Below are positions 1 to 10,502 of a DNA stretch of 64,000 nucleotides, piece by piece. A model generated the notes under the pieces. It did no database searches, was not told where the DNA came from, and saw nothing but the letters and a program-made list of their open reading frames with translations. Position 1 is the stretch's first letter. Each line of letters begins with the position of its first letter. Source of the DNA: Galeopsis tetrahit (lineage: Eukaryota > Streptophyta > Magnoliopsida > Lamiales > Lamiaceae); contig OY776121.1 in NCBI GenBank assembly GCA_963675135.1, positions 77,274,875 to 77,338,874 of the forward strand, in the 5' to 3' direction. Made by a program: the position numbers and the translations under genes.

Positions 1-2973
1 GGCACACTGAATGCTTTGGGTTATGAATTCAAGACTGAAAAAGGATGTTTGTTTGTCACCAAAGCTGATAGAATAGTGATGCAAGGGAAGAAGTCTAATG
101 GGTTATATTCTTTAATTGGTGAGACAATCACAGGTGCTGCTGATGTTACCATGAGTTCTGAAGATGTTATGCTTTGGCATAAGAGGCTGGCACATGTGGG
201 TGAGAAAGGTTTGATGGAGTTATCCAAGAAGGGGGCATTCCACCAGAAGACATTCAAAAGCCTGGAGTTCTGTGAGCAGTGCATTCTTGGCAAGGCCAAG
301 AAGAAGTCATTCCAGAAGGGTAAGCACACTACAAAGGAGCTGCTGGATTATGTTCATTCAGATGTCTGGGGGCCATCAAGAACAGAAACCATTGGTGGAG
401 GTAAGTACTTCATGTCAATTATAGATGACTATTCTAGAAAAGTTTGGGTGTTCATTCTCAAACAGAAGAGTGAGGCCTTTACAAAATTCAAAGAATGGCT
501 ACTTGAGATAGAGAACAAGAAAAGAAAGTCCTTAAAACATTTGAGGACAGATAATGGCCTTGAGTATCTATCAGCTGAATTTAATGAATTTTGTAAAGAG
601 AAGGGCATTACTAGACATAGAACTGTCCCCCTTAATCCACAGCAAAATGGATTAGTAGAGAGAATGAATAGAACTATTCTAGAACGGGTCAGATGCATGT
701 TAGCTGATGCTAAATTACCTAAAAGCTTTTGGGGAGAAGCTGTATGTACTGTATGTTACTTGATAAACAAAACTCACTCATATGCTTTAGAAGGTAAAAC
801 CCCAGATGACATCTGATATGGCAAGTTGTCTGATTATTCAAAACTGAAAGTGTTTGGATGTCAGGCATATGCACATATTAGACAGGATAAGCTTGAGCCA
901 AGGGCTCTGAAATGTATATTCATTGGCTATCCAATAGGTGTCAAGGGCTATAGATTATGGTGCCTTGAACCAGGTCATAAGAAAGTGATAATCAGCAGAG
1001 ATGTTGATTTTAATGAAAAGGTAATGGGATATCCTCATAATGGAAATTCCCATGACCTAGATGGAAGAATTGTAAATGAGTCAGAAGAGAGTTTCTCAGC
1101 TGAGGTGGAGCTTCTTGGATCAGATGAGTTGACCCCAGAGGAGGTGGACAACTCTACTGATACAGAAGACAACACGCCTGATGAGGTTGTTCCAGAATAG
1201 GTCCCAGAAGATGATCCAGAAGATCATTCAGAAGATGAGGCCATGGAGGACAACCCTGCTGATTTGAGAAATTACAGCCTTGCAAGAGATAGGCTCAGGA
1301 GGCAGATTCACCCCCCATCTAGGTTTGGTCAAGCTGATCTTGTGTCATATGCTCTGATCACAGCAGAAGAAGTGGAGCATTATGAGCCAAGAAACTATAA
1401 GGAAGCTATCACCAGTCCTGAAAGAGAGTAGTGGATAGCAGCCATGTCAGAAGAGTTGCAGTCCTTAGAGAAGAATGAGACCTGGATCCTTGTGGAGAAG
1501 CCAGACAACCAGAAGTTGGTCAGCTGTAGATGGTTGTTCAAGAAGAAGCTTGAAGTTGGATTTGGTGGTGCTAGAGAGCAGATCAGATTCAAGGCTAGGT
1601 TGGTGGCAAGAGGATTCACACAAAGAGAAGGAATAGACTTCAATGAGGTATTCTCTCCTGTTGTTAAACATTAATCAATAAGATTACTTTTGTCTAAGGT
1701 TGCTCAAGATGGTCTTGAGTTACATCAGCTAGATGTTAAAACTGCATTCCTACATGGTGAACTAGTTGAAACAATATATATGCATCAACCAGAAGGGTTT
1801 ATCATGCCTGAAACTCAAAGTAAGGTATGCTTGCTTAAGAAATCATTGTATGGGCTCAAGCAGAGTCCTAGACAATGGTATAGAAAGTTTGATACATTCA
1901 TGCTTTCTATTGGTTTCTTAAGAAACAAATATGATGGATGTGTATATATTGGTAAACAAGATTATCTAAAGAGCACCTATCTACTGATCTATGTAGATGA
2001 TATGTTAATAGCTAGCAAGAGTATGAGAAAGATTACCTAGCTGAAGCAGCAACTGAGTAGCAAGTTCGAGATGAAGGATTTGGGTGAAGCCAAGAGAATA
2101 TTAGGCATGGATATTCTCAGAAACAGGAAAGCAGGGAAGCTGTTCTTGTCCCAGAAAGGTTACATCCAGAAGGTGTTGAGAAGATTCCTTATGCACCAGT
2201 CCAGACCTGTTAGTACTTCATTTGGTCAGCAATTCAAGTTGTCAGTCAAGCAATCTCCTCAAACAGCTGAAGAGAAGAAGCAGATGTTTACTGTTCCATA
2301 TGCAAATGGAGTAGGAAGTCTCATGTAAGCTATGGTTTGTAGCAGACCAGATCTTGCCTATGCTGTTAGTATGGTGAGTAGGTTCATGGGAAATCCAGGA
2401 AAGCTACATTGGGAAGCTTTAAAGTGGATTCTAAGATATTTGAATGGTTCAGAAGACTTAGGATTATTGTTTAAAAAATCAGCTGATACCAAGAGACCTT
2501 TGATTGGATTTGTTGATTCTGATTTTGCTGGAAACATAGATACAAGGAAATCTTTATATGGTTATGTGTTTACATTGTATGGCACAGCTATAACATGGAG
2601 AGCAGCTTTACAATCTATGGTGACCTTATCCACAACAGAAGCTGAATACATAGCCTTAACAGAAGCTGTGAAGGAAGCAATGTGGTTAAAGGGCATTCTG
2701 AGAGATTTTGGCATATTTCAGAAAAGTGTTCATGTGCTGTGTGATAATCAGAGCACTATCCATCTAGCAAAACATCAAGTGTTTCATGAGAGGTCAAAGC
2801 ACATTGATGTGAAGTTACATTTTGTTAGAGACATCTTGGAGAAGAGCATTGTTGAAGTTCAGAAGGTAGCTTCAGAAGAGAATGCAGTTGATATGTTAAC
2901 TAAGGCATTACCAAGCAATAAGTTCAACCATTGCATGGAGTTGGTAAACCTTAGTACCTGGGATGTTCATTAA
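1..2973 (+). pseudogene. Copia pol polyprotein, partial, six in-frame stops
   Basis: A single reading frame runs from base 1 to the TAA at 2971-2973 without a frameshift. It shows a GAG-pre-integrase module (LWHKRLAHVGEKGL), a CxxC zinc remnant (FCEQCILGKAKKKSF), an integrase core with D (HSDVWGP), D (RTDNG) and E (NGLVERMN), an RT with LLIYVDDMLIA, and a Copia RNase H (DSDFAGN, STTEAEYIA). Six stop codons interrupt it, at 814-816, 1198-1200, 1429-1431, 1672-1674, 2038-2040 and 2326-2328. At 814 the context implies Trp to TGA and at 1429 Gln to TAG, both transition-type changes. It cannot make a polyprotein. No host function is implied. Confidence 0.9.
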
Positions 2974-3548
2974 GAAGAGAATGGACAAACAGCCTTGAGG
3001 AGGGCTGGGAAGAAGACAATCTTGCATTAAGGTGGAGAATTGTTAGGATTAATGCAATATTGTATGTCATCTAATATCTATCTATCAGAAGGGTTGCTAT
3101 TGTTCTGATCTTGGAGTTCAGCAAAGTTGGGTTAAGATGTAACTCAACTGATAAGGTTTAGTGGTCTTATTAGGAGTCAACTAATCTGAAATTAAGAGTT
3201 TGGACAACTCTGCTGAAGCAAGTCGTCTGAAGTCAGTTCAGGAGAGTTGGGCCAAGTCTGCTGAGACAAGTCTGCTGAGACAACTCCGTTGGGTCAAGTG
3301 TACTGAAATCTAGTTTTCAGAGTTAGTTAATTCTGTTATTTCTGTTAGTTAGTTAGTTGGTTAGTGGCGGTTATCCAATGCATTGTACATCTATAAATAC
3401 ACCATCTAGTGCATAGGTTGTAGGTTACTAAATTTGAGAGTTTTGAGAGATCAAGCTTAGTGAATACTTGTAATCTGTAACTTTCATTTGTGATTAGTGA
3501 AGAGAGTCTTCTATCCTCCGTGGACGTAGATGACTTGGATCGAATTTT

Positions 3549-5086
3549 TGCACTTTTTAGCACAACAATAACAATCCCCACAAGCGTATGGGTTCGTTAT
3601 AGTTGAGTAAGTATACGACCTAGTAGTTATCGTCCAAGGACTTAATTGAGTGAGAATGTGCCCCTAAAGTTACAAGTTATCATGCTCTTGTAGTAACTAA
3701 ATGATGTTGTTTGGATTTTTGGGAATAAGAACAAAGGTATTAAACTAGATTAACTAAGCTAACAAGAATATAACAAAAGAAATAACGAACTATCTAACTT
3801 TCGATAGAAAGTGCAAGAGAAGGGTATTGCCTCGGGTGTTTCCGTTTTGTGAGCAATTAAGTGAACTAGTGAACCAATTACATGATTTTACTACGAATTT
3901 GGGTCAAGCTAAAGGCTATCACAAATGTGTGCAAACCCCCTCGAAAGGCATAGGTAAACATCGTGCATTGATTAGCAATTATAGGATCTAACCAAATACC
4001 ATAAGCTCCTAAGATAGTGTTGCATAAGCACTTTCAACACGGTTACTAATGCTTATGAAACGCTCTCTCACCAAACTCCTAGACGACCTCTATTTGTTTA
4101 GTGTCTAAAGTTGTCGGTCTAGCCATTAACCCCCCTCTCGGGTGAGCTAATTACTAATTAACTTCTATTCAATTGATCAAAGCTCACACTCACACTCCCA
4201 ATCATGCTACCCAACTCTCATTGCAATAAACATAATCGAACATGTTTGCTAATAGTGTTGATCAACTAAATGAATCATCAAAATACAACCCTAGAAACCT
4301 AAACACCAAAATTATAAGTTAATCATGCAATTAATCCACAATTACACTAAATTCTCATCAAAACATCCACACCAAGTCAATAGGAGATTAGCCCATAACT
4401 AAATTAACAACTAGAATAAAACTCATAGAAATTATACTACAAAACATGAATGAAAATGAAATTACCAAATAAAAATTGCAATAATAGAAAAATATCACCT
4501 CTTGTCTTCAAATCCTCCAAAGCTAACATTAAATTGAAATACTAAATTAAACACTAGCTAAGAAATGAAAGAACAATTAAAACTAACTATGGAGCTAACA
4601 TTAAATTGAAATACTAAATTAAACACTAGCTAAGAAATGAAAGAACAATTAAAACTAACTAATCTACTGATTAGAGTGGTGGGGAGGAGAAAAAATTTCT
4701 TCCCCAATGGAGTTGCGTGCCCTCTGTTTTCGCCAATGTGCTCTCTGCGTATTGCCTCACGAATGGCTACTGCTTGCCACTCTCTTTTGTTTCTCAATTC
4801 CAATGGGCCAGAAATGAAGTGGGCCTTTAATTGTTTAATACACTTGGGCCCAAACAATTATTAAAATGGCCCCAACTTGCGTGTTGCTCTGTTCCTCTCC
4901 CATTAACAGCTCACGCTTCTGCTAATTAAAATAATAGGATGGGCCTCCTATTTCAGCTAGTTTCTTTGCCAGAAATTGCTTGGACTTAGGCATCCATTTG
5001 GGCTCGAAATAATTGGCCTCAATTTAATGTAAATAATGCATGAAATCCTATATAATTATGCAAATTAAATACATGAATTTCAAGCA
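3549..5086 (-). mobile_element. Solo LTR (1538 bp), inserted in Copia 1 LTR
   Basis: The block begins TG at 3549-3550 and ends CA at 5085-5086. It is flanked by the 5-bp duplication ATTTT (3544-3548 and 5087-5091). There is no coding sequence, primer-binding site or internal region. Removing it rejoins the host LTR. The long AT-rich non-coding LTR resembles plant Ty3/gypsy Tat/Athila LTRs; the family and the minus orientation (based on the apparent LTR 3' end lying on the left) are inferences. A solo LTR normally results from recombination between the two LTRs of a full element. Confidence 0.8.
4521..4664. repeat. 72-bp direct tandem duplication
   Basis: The unit beginning AGCTAACATTAAATTG occurs at 4521 and again at 4593, nearly perfect over its length. 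It lies within the solo LTR and is probably a local duplication. Confidence 0.85.
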
Positions 5087-5091
5087 ATTTT

Positions 5092-5754
5092 CACACTAGT
5101 TCTTCCGGGACTGAACCCTTCTGTATCCCCCACACTTGGTATGATATTGTCCGCTTTGGGTTTGCCAAACCCTCATGGCTTTGCTTTTGAGTTTCCCCAA
5201 AAGGCCTCATACCAATGGGGATACTAGTCCATCCTTTTATAGCCAACAATCCTTTTGTGCCTTCCGATGTGGTACATTTGTTTGACATTTTCTCAACAAT
5301 CCTCCCCTTCAAACAATGGACCACGCGCGTGCCTCCCCTCAAACGACCCCGCTCTAACTAGATCACTTAGCTAGCTAGACTACTGCCGCAAAGAGACGGG
5401 TTTGCTCTGTCTAGACCATATTGCCTATCTCATCGAGACTGTCGTTCCTCCAAGGGGTTCTGGTTCGTCCAACTATTTACAGACATCGAGCACACTCGTC
5501 CGGATTATGGCCATGGGTTCGTTCTTCCCACAGACGGCGCCATTTGTTACGGTTCTTTCGGGACTGGACCCTTCCGTATCCCCCACACTTGGTATGATAT
5601 TGTCCGCTTTGGATTTGTCAAACCCTCACGGCTTTGCTTTTGAGTTTTCCCAAAAGGCCTCATACCAATGGAGATACTAGTCCATCCTTTTATAGCCAAC
5701 AATCCTTTTGTGCCTTCCGATGTGGAACATTTGTTTGACATTTTCCCCGAAACA
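5092..5754 (-). mobile_element. TRIM-type miniature LTR retrotransposon, minus strand
   Basis: Two about 205-bp direct repeats (5099-5298 and 5545-5754) flank a 246-bp internal region. Read on the minus strand, the right copy is the 5' LTR. It is followed by a primer-binding-like site TGGCGCCGTCTGTGGG (plus 5528-5543), related to the tRNA-Asp type used by some plant elements. A polypurine tract GAAGGGGAGGAT precedes the other LTR, which starts TGTTGAGAAAATG. There is no coding capacity, as expected for a TRIM. The outermost bases of the left copy (5092-5098) do not match the right copy, suggesting truncation where Copia 1 abuts it. Confidence 0.7.
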
Positions 5755-7620
5755 ATTAATTAGTTCGCTTAGTGGACATTTTGCAGTATAGTTGTATCTA
5801 ATTCATTTAAAACCTAGCTGCAGCAAAATAGTTATGCAAAGCCTAACTAAATCCAAATACGTACATGGAAGTAAAGGTAGGTAGCATTCATCAATCCTGA
5901 CATGGTCTAATTAACTTGTATGATACTCCTACTACAAATGCAATAAAATAGAAGATTCAAAGATTCTTTTTCCCAAAATCAAGAATAGTAGGGCATAATG
6001 ATGAAAAGGCATGGCCATATATTTAAGGAAATTAATGTCCCAATTCAGTGCATTCATAGGTGTTAGAAGAATTAATAATGTACAAAAACAATATTGAGGG
6101 AATGATAGTATCTTGATTGGTTTGTGTATGGAGAAATGAGGCAAGATTCATTGCATATAAATCCCCCCACTACCCTAACTTTGCTTTTCCCAACACCCTA
6201 CACCTACTTGGACCTATGGATATTTTCGGAATTTTAAATTAATATTGAGGGATCGATTAGAACTTCCATGGTCTAATCTTTTCTTAGACTTTGGGCCATT
6301 TTCACATTCTTCTTTTGTCTCCTATTAAAGTTTTAAACTCAACTTCATACAAAGTTTAACATTGACTAATAGGAGTACAAGGCTTTCTCACAAATTTATA
6401 TAGGGGTGACAAAATTTCGAACATGATAAAACTATAAGAATTCAACACAAAAATTATAAGTTAATGTTGGTTTTATCGTGTCTGTGTCGTGTTCGTGTCT
6501 GTCCGTTCAACACGATAAAATTAACATTAACCTTATGTTAACAGATCTATTACTTAACACGACACGATAATTACACGTATTCGATAATAGCACGACAATA
6601 ACACAATAATTTTTTTATATATTTAAATGCAATTTAATTAAAAAAAAATTCTTATCATATCATGTTACGTCGACACGAAAATTATGATATTCGTGTCGAC
6701 ACAATTTGCTAGACCAGTAGACCTACATAAAATGCAACTGACACGAAAATAAAATGTGCAAACTAATATAATTAAAATGTGCCATAAATTTATACGAAAA
6801 ATTTAAAATTAAAACGGGAGTACTAATATAACGAAAATGTGATACGAGTGCATTTGAGACCCACTGCCTTCTCAAATCTGCATTATATATATATATTTAT
6901 ATATCAATTTGTATTTTGTTGTAACTTCTTGGGAGACGCTTTATGGCCCATGTCTTTAATTAGTAATATACTGTATACTTTTGCTTTTATCGATTAAAAA
7001 AAACTTATGTCAATTGTTTTATTTACAATATCCATTTATGTCAAACATATATAAATCGATATACAATTAATTCAAAAGACCCGCTGGAAATAGTGTTGTC
7101 TGTGTTTATAAAATTTATGGTTGCCAATATATTTTAAGAACTTAAAAGGTTGAACTCCAAGTTAAATATAAAAAAAAAAAAGGCACAAACCAAGTTTTAA
7201 TTGATCAGTGGTTTTGTACGGGGAAATATCGTTAGCAAATTTATCAGTGGGAAAATAATGATTTTGGGACATACGTACCACTTTCTTTTTAAAAGTCCTA
7301 AACAAACAACTGAAGTCGTATATATTACTAGTATTTGAAAATCTAAAATGATCGATGCTACAAATAATATTATTCCAAGAATCGTAATTGATACACATAA
7401 CATACATTGTATATACTAATTAATTTAATTTAAATACCAGAATATATTTATGACATGAAGAATTAATGTAAAACAACGAGGTCCAAGAGTTATTGTTAAT
7501 TTATTTGTGAAATTAAAAAAAAAGACGTATCATCTAAGATTGGTAGTATTATTGAGATTTGGCGTGATTCTGTCAGATCCCCCACCCAATTAAAAATATT
7601 AAATAAATAAAAAAAGGTTT
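5755..7620. other. AT-rich intergenic region
   Basis: I see no gene here. The stretch is AT-rich with scattered short ORFs of no recognisable family. It contains a GTGTCG/CACGAC-rich degenerate repeat (listed separately) and simple TA runs near 6890. The last part is presumably upstream sequence of the ARGOS-like gene. Confidence 0.6.
6470..6725. repeat. Degenerate GTGTCG/CGACAC-rich dispersed repeat
   Basis: The motifs CGTGTCTGTGTCGTG, AACACGACACGATAA and CGTGTCGACAC recur in both orientations across about 250 bp, giving partial inverted symmetry. Similar CACGAC-rich sequences are common plant repeats of uncertain class. I see no clean terminal repeats or TSD. Confidence 0.35.
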
Positions 7621-7640
7621 CTCTCTCTCTCTATATAGCC
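7619..7640 (+). promoter_or_regulatory. CT-rich tract and TATA box of the ARGOS-like gene
   Basis: A (CT)n run leads directly into CTATATAG at 7631-7638, about 95 bp before the ATG at 7733. A CT-microsatellite followed by a TATA box is a common plant core-promoter layout. Confidence 0.55.
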
Positions 7641-7732
7641 AAACAAATACTTTTCTCATAATCTCATATTCTTTGGCAATTACGTGACCACAAAAGCCTT
7701 CAAATTAAAATTATACTTAGTATTTATTTGGC

Positions 7733-7999
7733 ATGCAAGAGATGAATATAGAGCAAAGGAGATGCAGAGTGGACGTGACAAATAGCAATGTGTGGCGGTG
7801 GTTGGTGGTGCTGGCTGTGTTCACGGCGTCGCTGCTACTCCTGCCGCTGATATTGCCGCCATTGCCGCCGCCTCCGATGGTGCTGATGCTCTTTCCGGTG
7901 GGGATAATGGCCCTTCTGATGGCCTTGGCTTTCTGTCCGTCGATTATCATCATCAATTGTACTTCATCTCTCTCCGCCCCATCAATCCAACAATATTAA
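7733..7999 (+). CDS. ARGOS/OSR-family organ-size protein (88 aa)
   Basis: This intronless ORF encodes a small membrane protein with the OSR domain of the ARGOS / ARGOS-LIKE / ORGAN SIZE RELATED family. The diagnostic core lies at about residues 21-70: a hydrophobic helix (WLVVLAVFTASLLLLPLILP), the proline stretch LPPLPPPP, then a second hydrophobic helix (MLFPVGIMALLMALAF). Family members sit in endomembranes, promote organ growth through proliferation or expansion, and the Arabidopsis proteins also dampen ethylene signalling. At 88 aa it lies at the short end, closer to OSR1/ARL forms than to ARGOS. The first ATG (7733) is used, and a second ATG is three codons on. Upstream lies a CT tract plus TATA box. 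A CACTA transposon starts only 218 bp past the stop, so its 3' end may be affected. No other gene shares the family core, so the family call is firm; the exact member is not. Confidence 0.85.
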   Translation: MQEMNIEQRRCRVDVTNSNVWRWLVVLAVFTASLLLLPLILPPLPPPPMVLMLFPVGIMALLMALAFCPSIIIINCTSSLSAPSIQQY

Positions 8000-8216
8000 T
8001 AATTAAAATTCCCATGCAATTTGTTACGAGCTAGTAGCTATAGCCTATAGGAACTTAATTAAGTTCATCAACACAAATCATGCATGTTATATATATATAT
8101 GATTGCAAGATGTTAGTTAACATTCGCGCGCGGGTAATTAAGTGAATAAACGCTAGCTGAATATTAAAATATTTATGTACAAAATTGTGTATTATAAATT
8201 GAGTGAATATATATAT

Positions 8217-9696
8217 CACTACAAAAAAAGGCTTGATTACCGACGGAATTGCCGACGGATTTTCAGTCGGTATTGACTCTTGGCGACGGATATACCGACG
8301 GATTTCATCCGTCGCCACTGGATTGGTCGACATGGTTTACCGACCGAAAATATGTTTCCGTCGGTATGTGCCGACGGATTACCGACGGTTGTTGTCAGTC
8401 GCCAGTACCGACGGATTCAGTTCCGTCGACACTCAATCCAACCCGTTTTCGAAGCGGGTCAAGATTACCGACGGATTCATTTCCGTCGACACTCAATCCA
8501 ACCCGTTTTCGAACTGGGTCAAGATTACCGACGAATTCAGTTCCGTCGGCAACCCATTTTTGAGCCGGGTCAAGATATCCGTCGGTACATCCGTCGGTAG
8601 CGTTCCGTCGTTATATTTTGGACACATTTTTTTTTTAAAAAAAACACAAAATATTCCGTCGGCCCGTGTTAATGTCCGTCGGTATTACCGACGCTATACC
8701 GACGGAAAATTCCGTCGGTAAGTACCAAAAATTAAAAAAAAAAAATTATTTGTGATCGAGATCCGACCTGGGTCCTACTATACCCGACCCGACCGATCCG
8801 CTCAAAATTGCAGTAATTCAAAACTAATAACAAACTTCGTTCCAAACAGAAGGCTTTTGAGATTTTTTTAAAAATTAGTTACAAGAAATCACAAAATTGC
8901 AGTAAACTCAAGAGAGAGAAAACAACAAATCACAAAATTGCTATGTGACGGGCTACAACGAGATTTAAAGTACCTTTGCAAGAAAAATTTGAACTCCAGC
9001 ATACAAGAACACATATACACGAACACTTGCATGAAACGGTCTCACGGTATACTACTACTAGTGCATAAACATATAGTATAATAATAATAATAATAATAAT
9101 GTTAATTGTAAACAACAAATTAAATGTACCTCCTCCTTGAACAAACTCTGAGTCTCTCCCCACCACACCTGCCTCTTCCTAAGCACGATAGAAAGAAATC
9201 CTGCAATCACAAGAATTTCATATCATGTATCATATCACACAAAAAAAAAAAAAAGTGTAATGTGTAGGGAATTTGAGGGGAAAAATAAAGGACAAGAATG
9301 GTTGTTGCTTGTTCGGGGCGACGAGGGCAGCGCTCTCCCTTCGTTTGTGCCGCGGCGAAACCACCACGCAGGCGAGGGAGAGGCGACGACGAGGCAACGG
9401 TGGCGATCGTTAAGAAGGGTGGGGGTGGGGGAGAGGGAGGGAGAGAGAGAGAGAGAAATTAAGAAGGGTGGGGGAGAGGCAAATAACGTGTGAAATGAGA
9501 GAAAGGTTGATTTATATTCGGAAATGCCGACTGAAATGCCGACGGATATATTCGGTCGGTATTGGCTCTTTGCCTTTGGCGACGGAAACACCGACGGATT
9601 GTTCGGTCGGTATTGGCTCTTTGCCGTTAGCGACGGAAATACCGACGGACTGTTCGGTCGGTATTTCCGTCGGCAAAACTGCGCGTTTTTGTAGTG
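8217..9696. mobile_element. Non-autonomous CACTA (EnSpm/CMC) transposon, 1480 bp
   Basis: The left end reads CACTACAAAAA and the right end TTTTTGTAGTG, an exact 11-bp terminal inverted repeat. The 3-bp TSD TAT flanks both sides (8214-8216, 9697-9699). Subterminal regions (about 8240-8725 and 9530-9680) carry many copies of ACCGACGGA / TCCGTCGGT in both orientations, typical of CACTA transposase-binding subterminal repeats. The centre is non-coding, with an (ATA)n microsatellite near 9078-9100. ORFs across the subterminal repeats are artefacts of the repeat. It needs transposase in trans. Confidence 0.93.
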
Positions 9697-9864
9697 TATA
9701 TTGTTGGAGTGTCGAGCCTGAATTGACTGCATGCCGAGCACGATGATATCCGCAATCCAACTTGATTCTTTTTTGAGTTTGGGAAGAAGGAGGTGTGACC
9801 ATTTTCTTAATTACCCAACCCGTATTTTTTACCCGCCCCGCCCCATTTTCTTTTAAACTCTCTT

Positions 9865-10095
9865 TCATGCCACCACCACTACCTTACGGCAAGTCGGACA
9901 CGACGAATTAGATATATGTTAGCAATGTGTCAATGCATGCAACGTGAAATTCATGACCACACTGCGGCAACACACGTATTTTTTTGAGATAAATGGCGCA
10001 ATCGGAGAGCTTTTCAGCGTGGTCTTCCTCTTCGCCGTAGGTAAGTTTCGACAACGACTTAAGAACCTTCTTTTTTAGGCCCCTCAGAGGCGCCG
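9865..10095 (-). pseudogene. RING-H2 (ATL-type) ubiquitin ligase fragment, decayed
   Basis: On the minus strand one frame reads GLKKKVLKSLSKLTYG, DCAIYL and LPQCGHEFHVACIDT, matching the linker and RING-H2 of ATL E3 ligases. The second zinc cysteine is replaced by Tyr (CAIC to CAIY), several residues before IRVLPQC are missing, and the frame then hits a stop. The last zinc pair (SSCPTCRK) follows in a different frame down to about 9865. The N-terminal membrane segment is replaced by unrelated sequence, partly the palindromic repeat at 10113. It is related to the copies at 17257, 35260 and 36251. Confidence 0.8.
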
Positions 10096-10112
10096 AATCG
10101 ATAGGGGCATAT

Positions 10113-10236
10113 TTCGCGCACGATCCGTACGTGCATATTTCGTGCACATTTTTTGCACGATTCGTACGTGCACATTTCGTGCAAACTTTGTGCTTATGTA
10201 TGTTTCGCGCATATAAATTAAAATTTCATAGAGTAC
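10113..10236. repeat. Palindromic TGCACGATTCGTACGTGCA repeat, copy 1
   Basis: Contains GCACGATCCGTACGTGCA and GCACGATTCGTACGTGCA, then TTTCGTGCAAACTTTGTGC and a CGCGCATATAAATT tail. At least four more copies exist in the window (16807, 34903, 35384, 62777). The core is nearly self-complementary. It directly abuts the RING fragment. Confidence 0.75.
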
Positions 10237-10278
10237 TCATATTAGGTAAACCCAGCTACTTATAAACCTAGTCTAGAC

Positions 10279-10416
10279 TGATAAGGATAAAGACTAGGTC
10301 ATATTTTTGTATATATCATTCTGTTGTAACCTCCTTATATTTAGGATGTAATCTTAACTATTAATATTGAATTATACTCAATCACCAATTTACGGTGAAC
10401 ATTATTCATTCTGTCA
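10279..10416 (+). repeat. 5' LTR of Copia 2
   Basis: 138 bp, TG...CA, preceded by TSD TAGAC and followed at once by the TGGTATCAGC primer-binding site. Confidence 0.93.
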
Positions 10417-10502
10417 TGGTATCAGCCTAACACCGGTTGAAACCCTATTTCTCTCTTCTTCCACCCTTATTAATTTTCGCTCATTATTTTCTTTCTGCTC
10501 TA

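Larger units (their letters stand above)
1..5095 (+). mobile_element. Copia LTR retrotransposon 1 (5' part outside window), defective
   Basis: The window opens inside the pol region of a Ty1/Copia element. The order GAG-pre-integrase, integrase, reverse transcriptase, RNase H is the Copia order. A polypurine tract (AAGGTGGAGAAT, about 3029-3040) precedes a 3' LTR starting TGTTAGGATT at 3041. The LTR is interrupted by a solo LTR at 3549-5086 and appears to end near 5095, where a TRIM element begins. The 5' LTR and gag lie outside the window, so no TSD can be read. The integrase/RT style resembles the Tork/TNT1 group; that assignment is by impression only. Confidence 0.85.
3041..5095 (+). repeat. 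3' LTR of Copia 1, split by a nested solo LTR
   Basis: The LTR starts TGTTAGG immediately after the polypurine tract. It has a TATA box (TATAAATA) at 3392-3399 and runs to 3548. It resumes at 5087 after the inserted solo LTR and seems to finish with TTTTCACA at about 5095. Without the insertion it would be roughly 515 bp. The right border is inferred from where TRIM similarity begins. Confidence 0.65.

Noticed and set aside
8203..8721. Long overlapping ORFs in three frames
   Set aside because: They run across CACTA subterminal repeats; the residues (TDGFSSV, RRIQFRR) simply reflect the ACCGACGGA motif in each frame.
9235..9868. Open frames at the right end of the CACTA element
   Set aside because: Low-complexity and subterminal-repeat translation with no family similarity.
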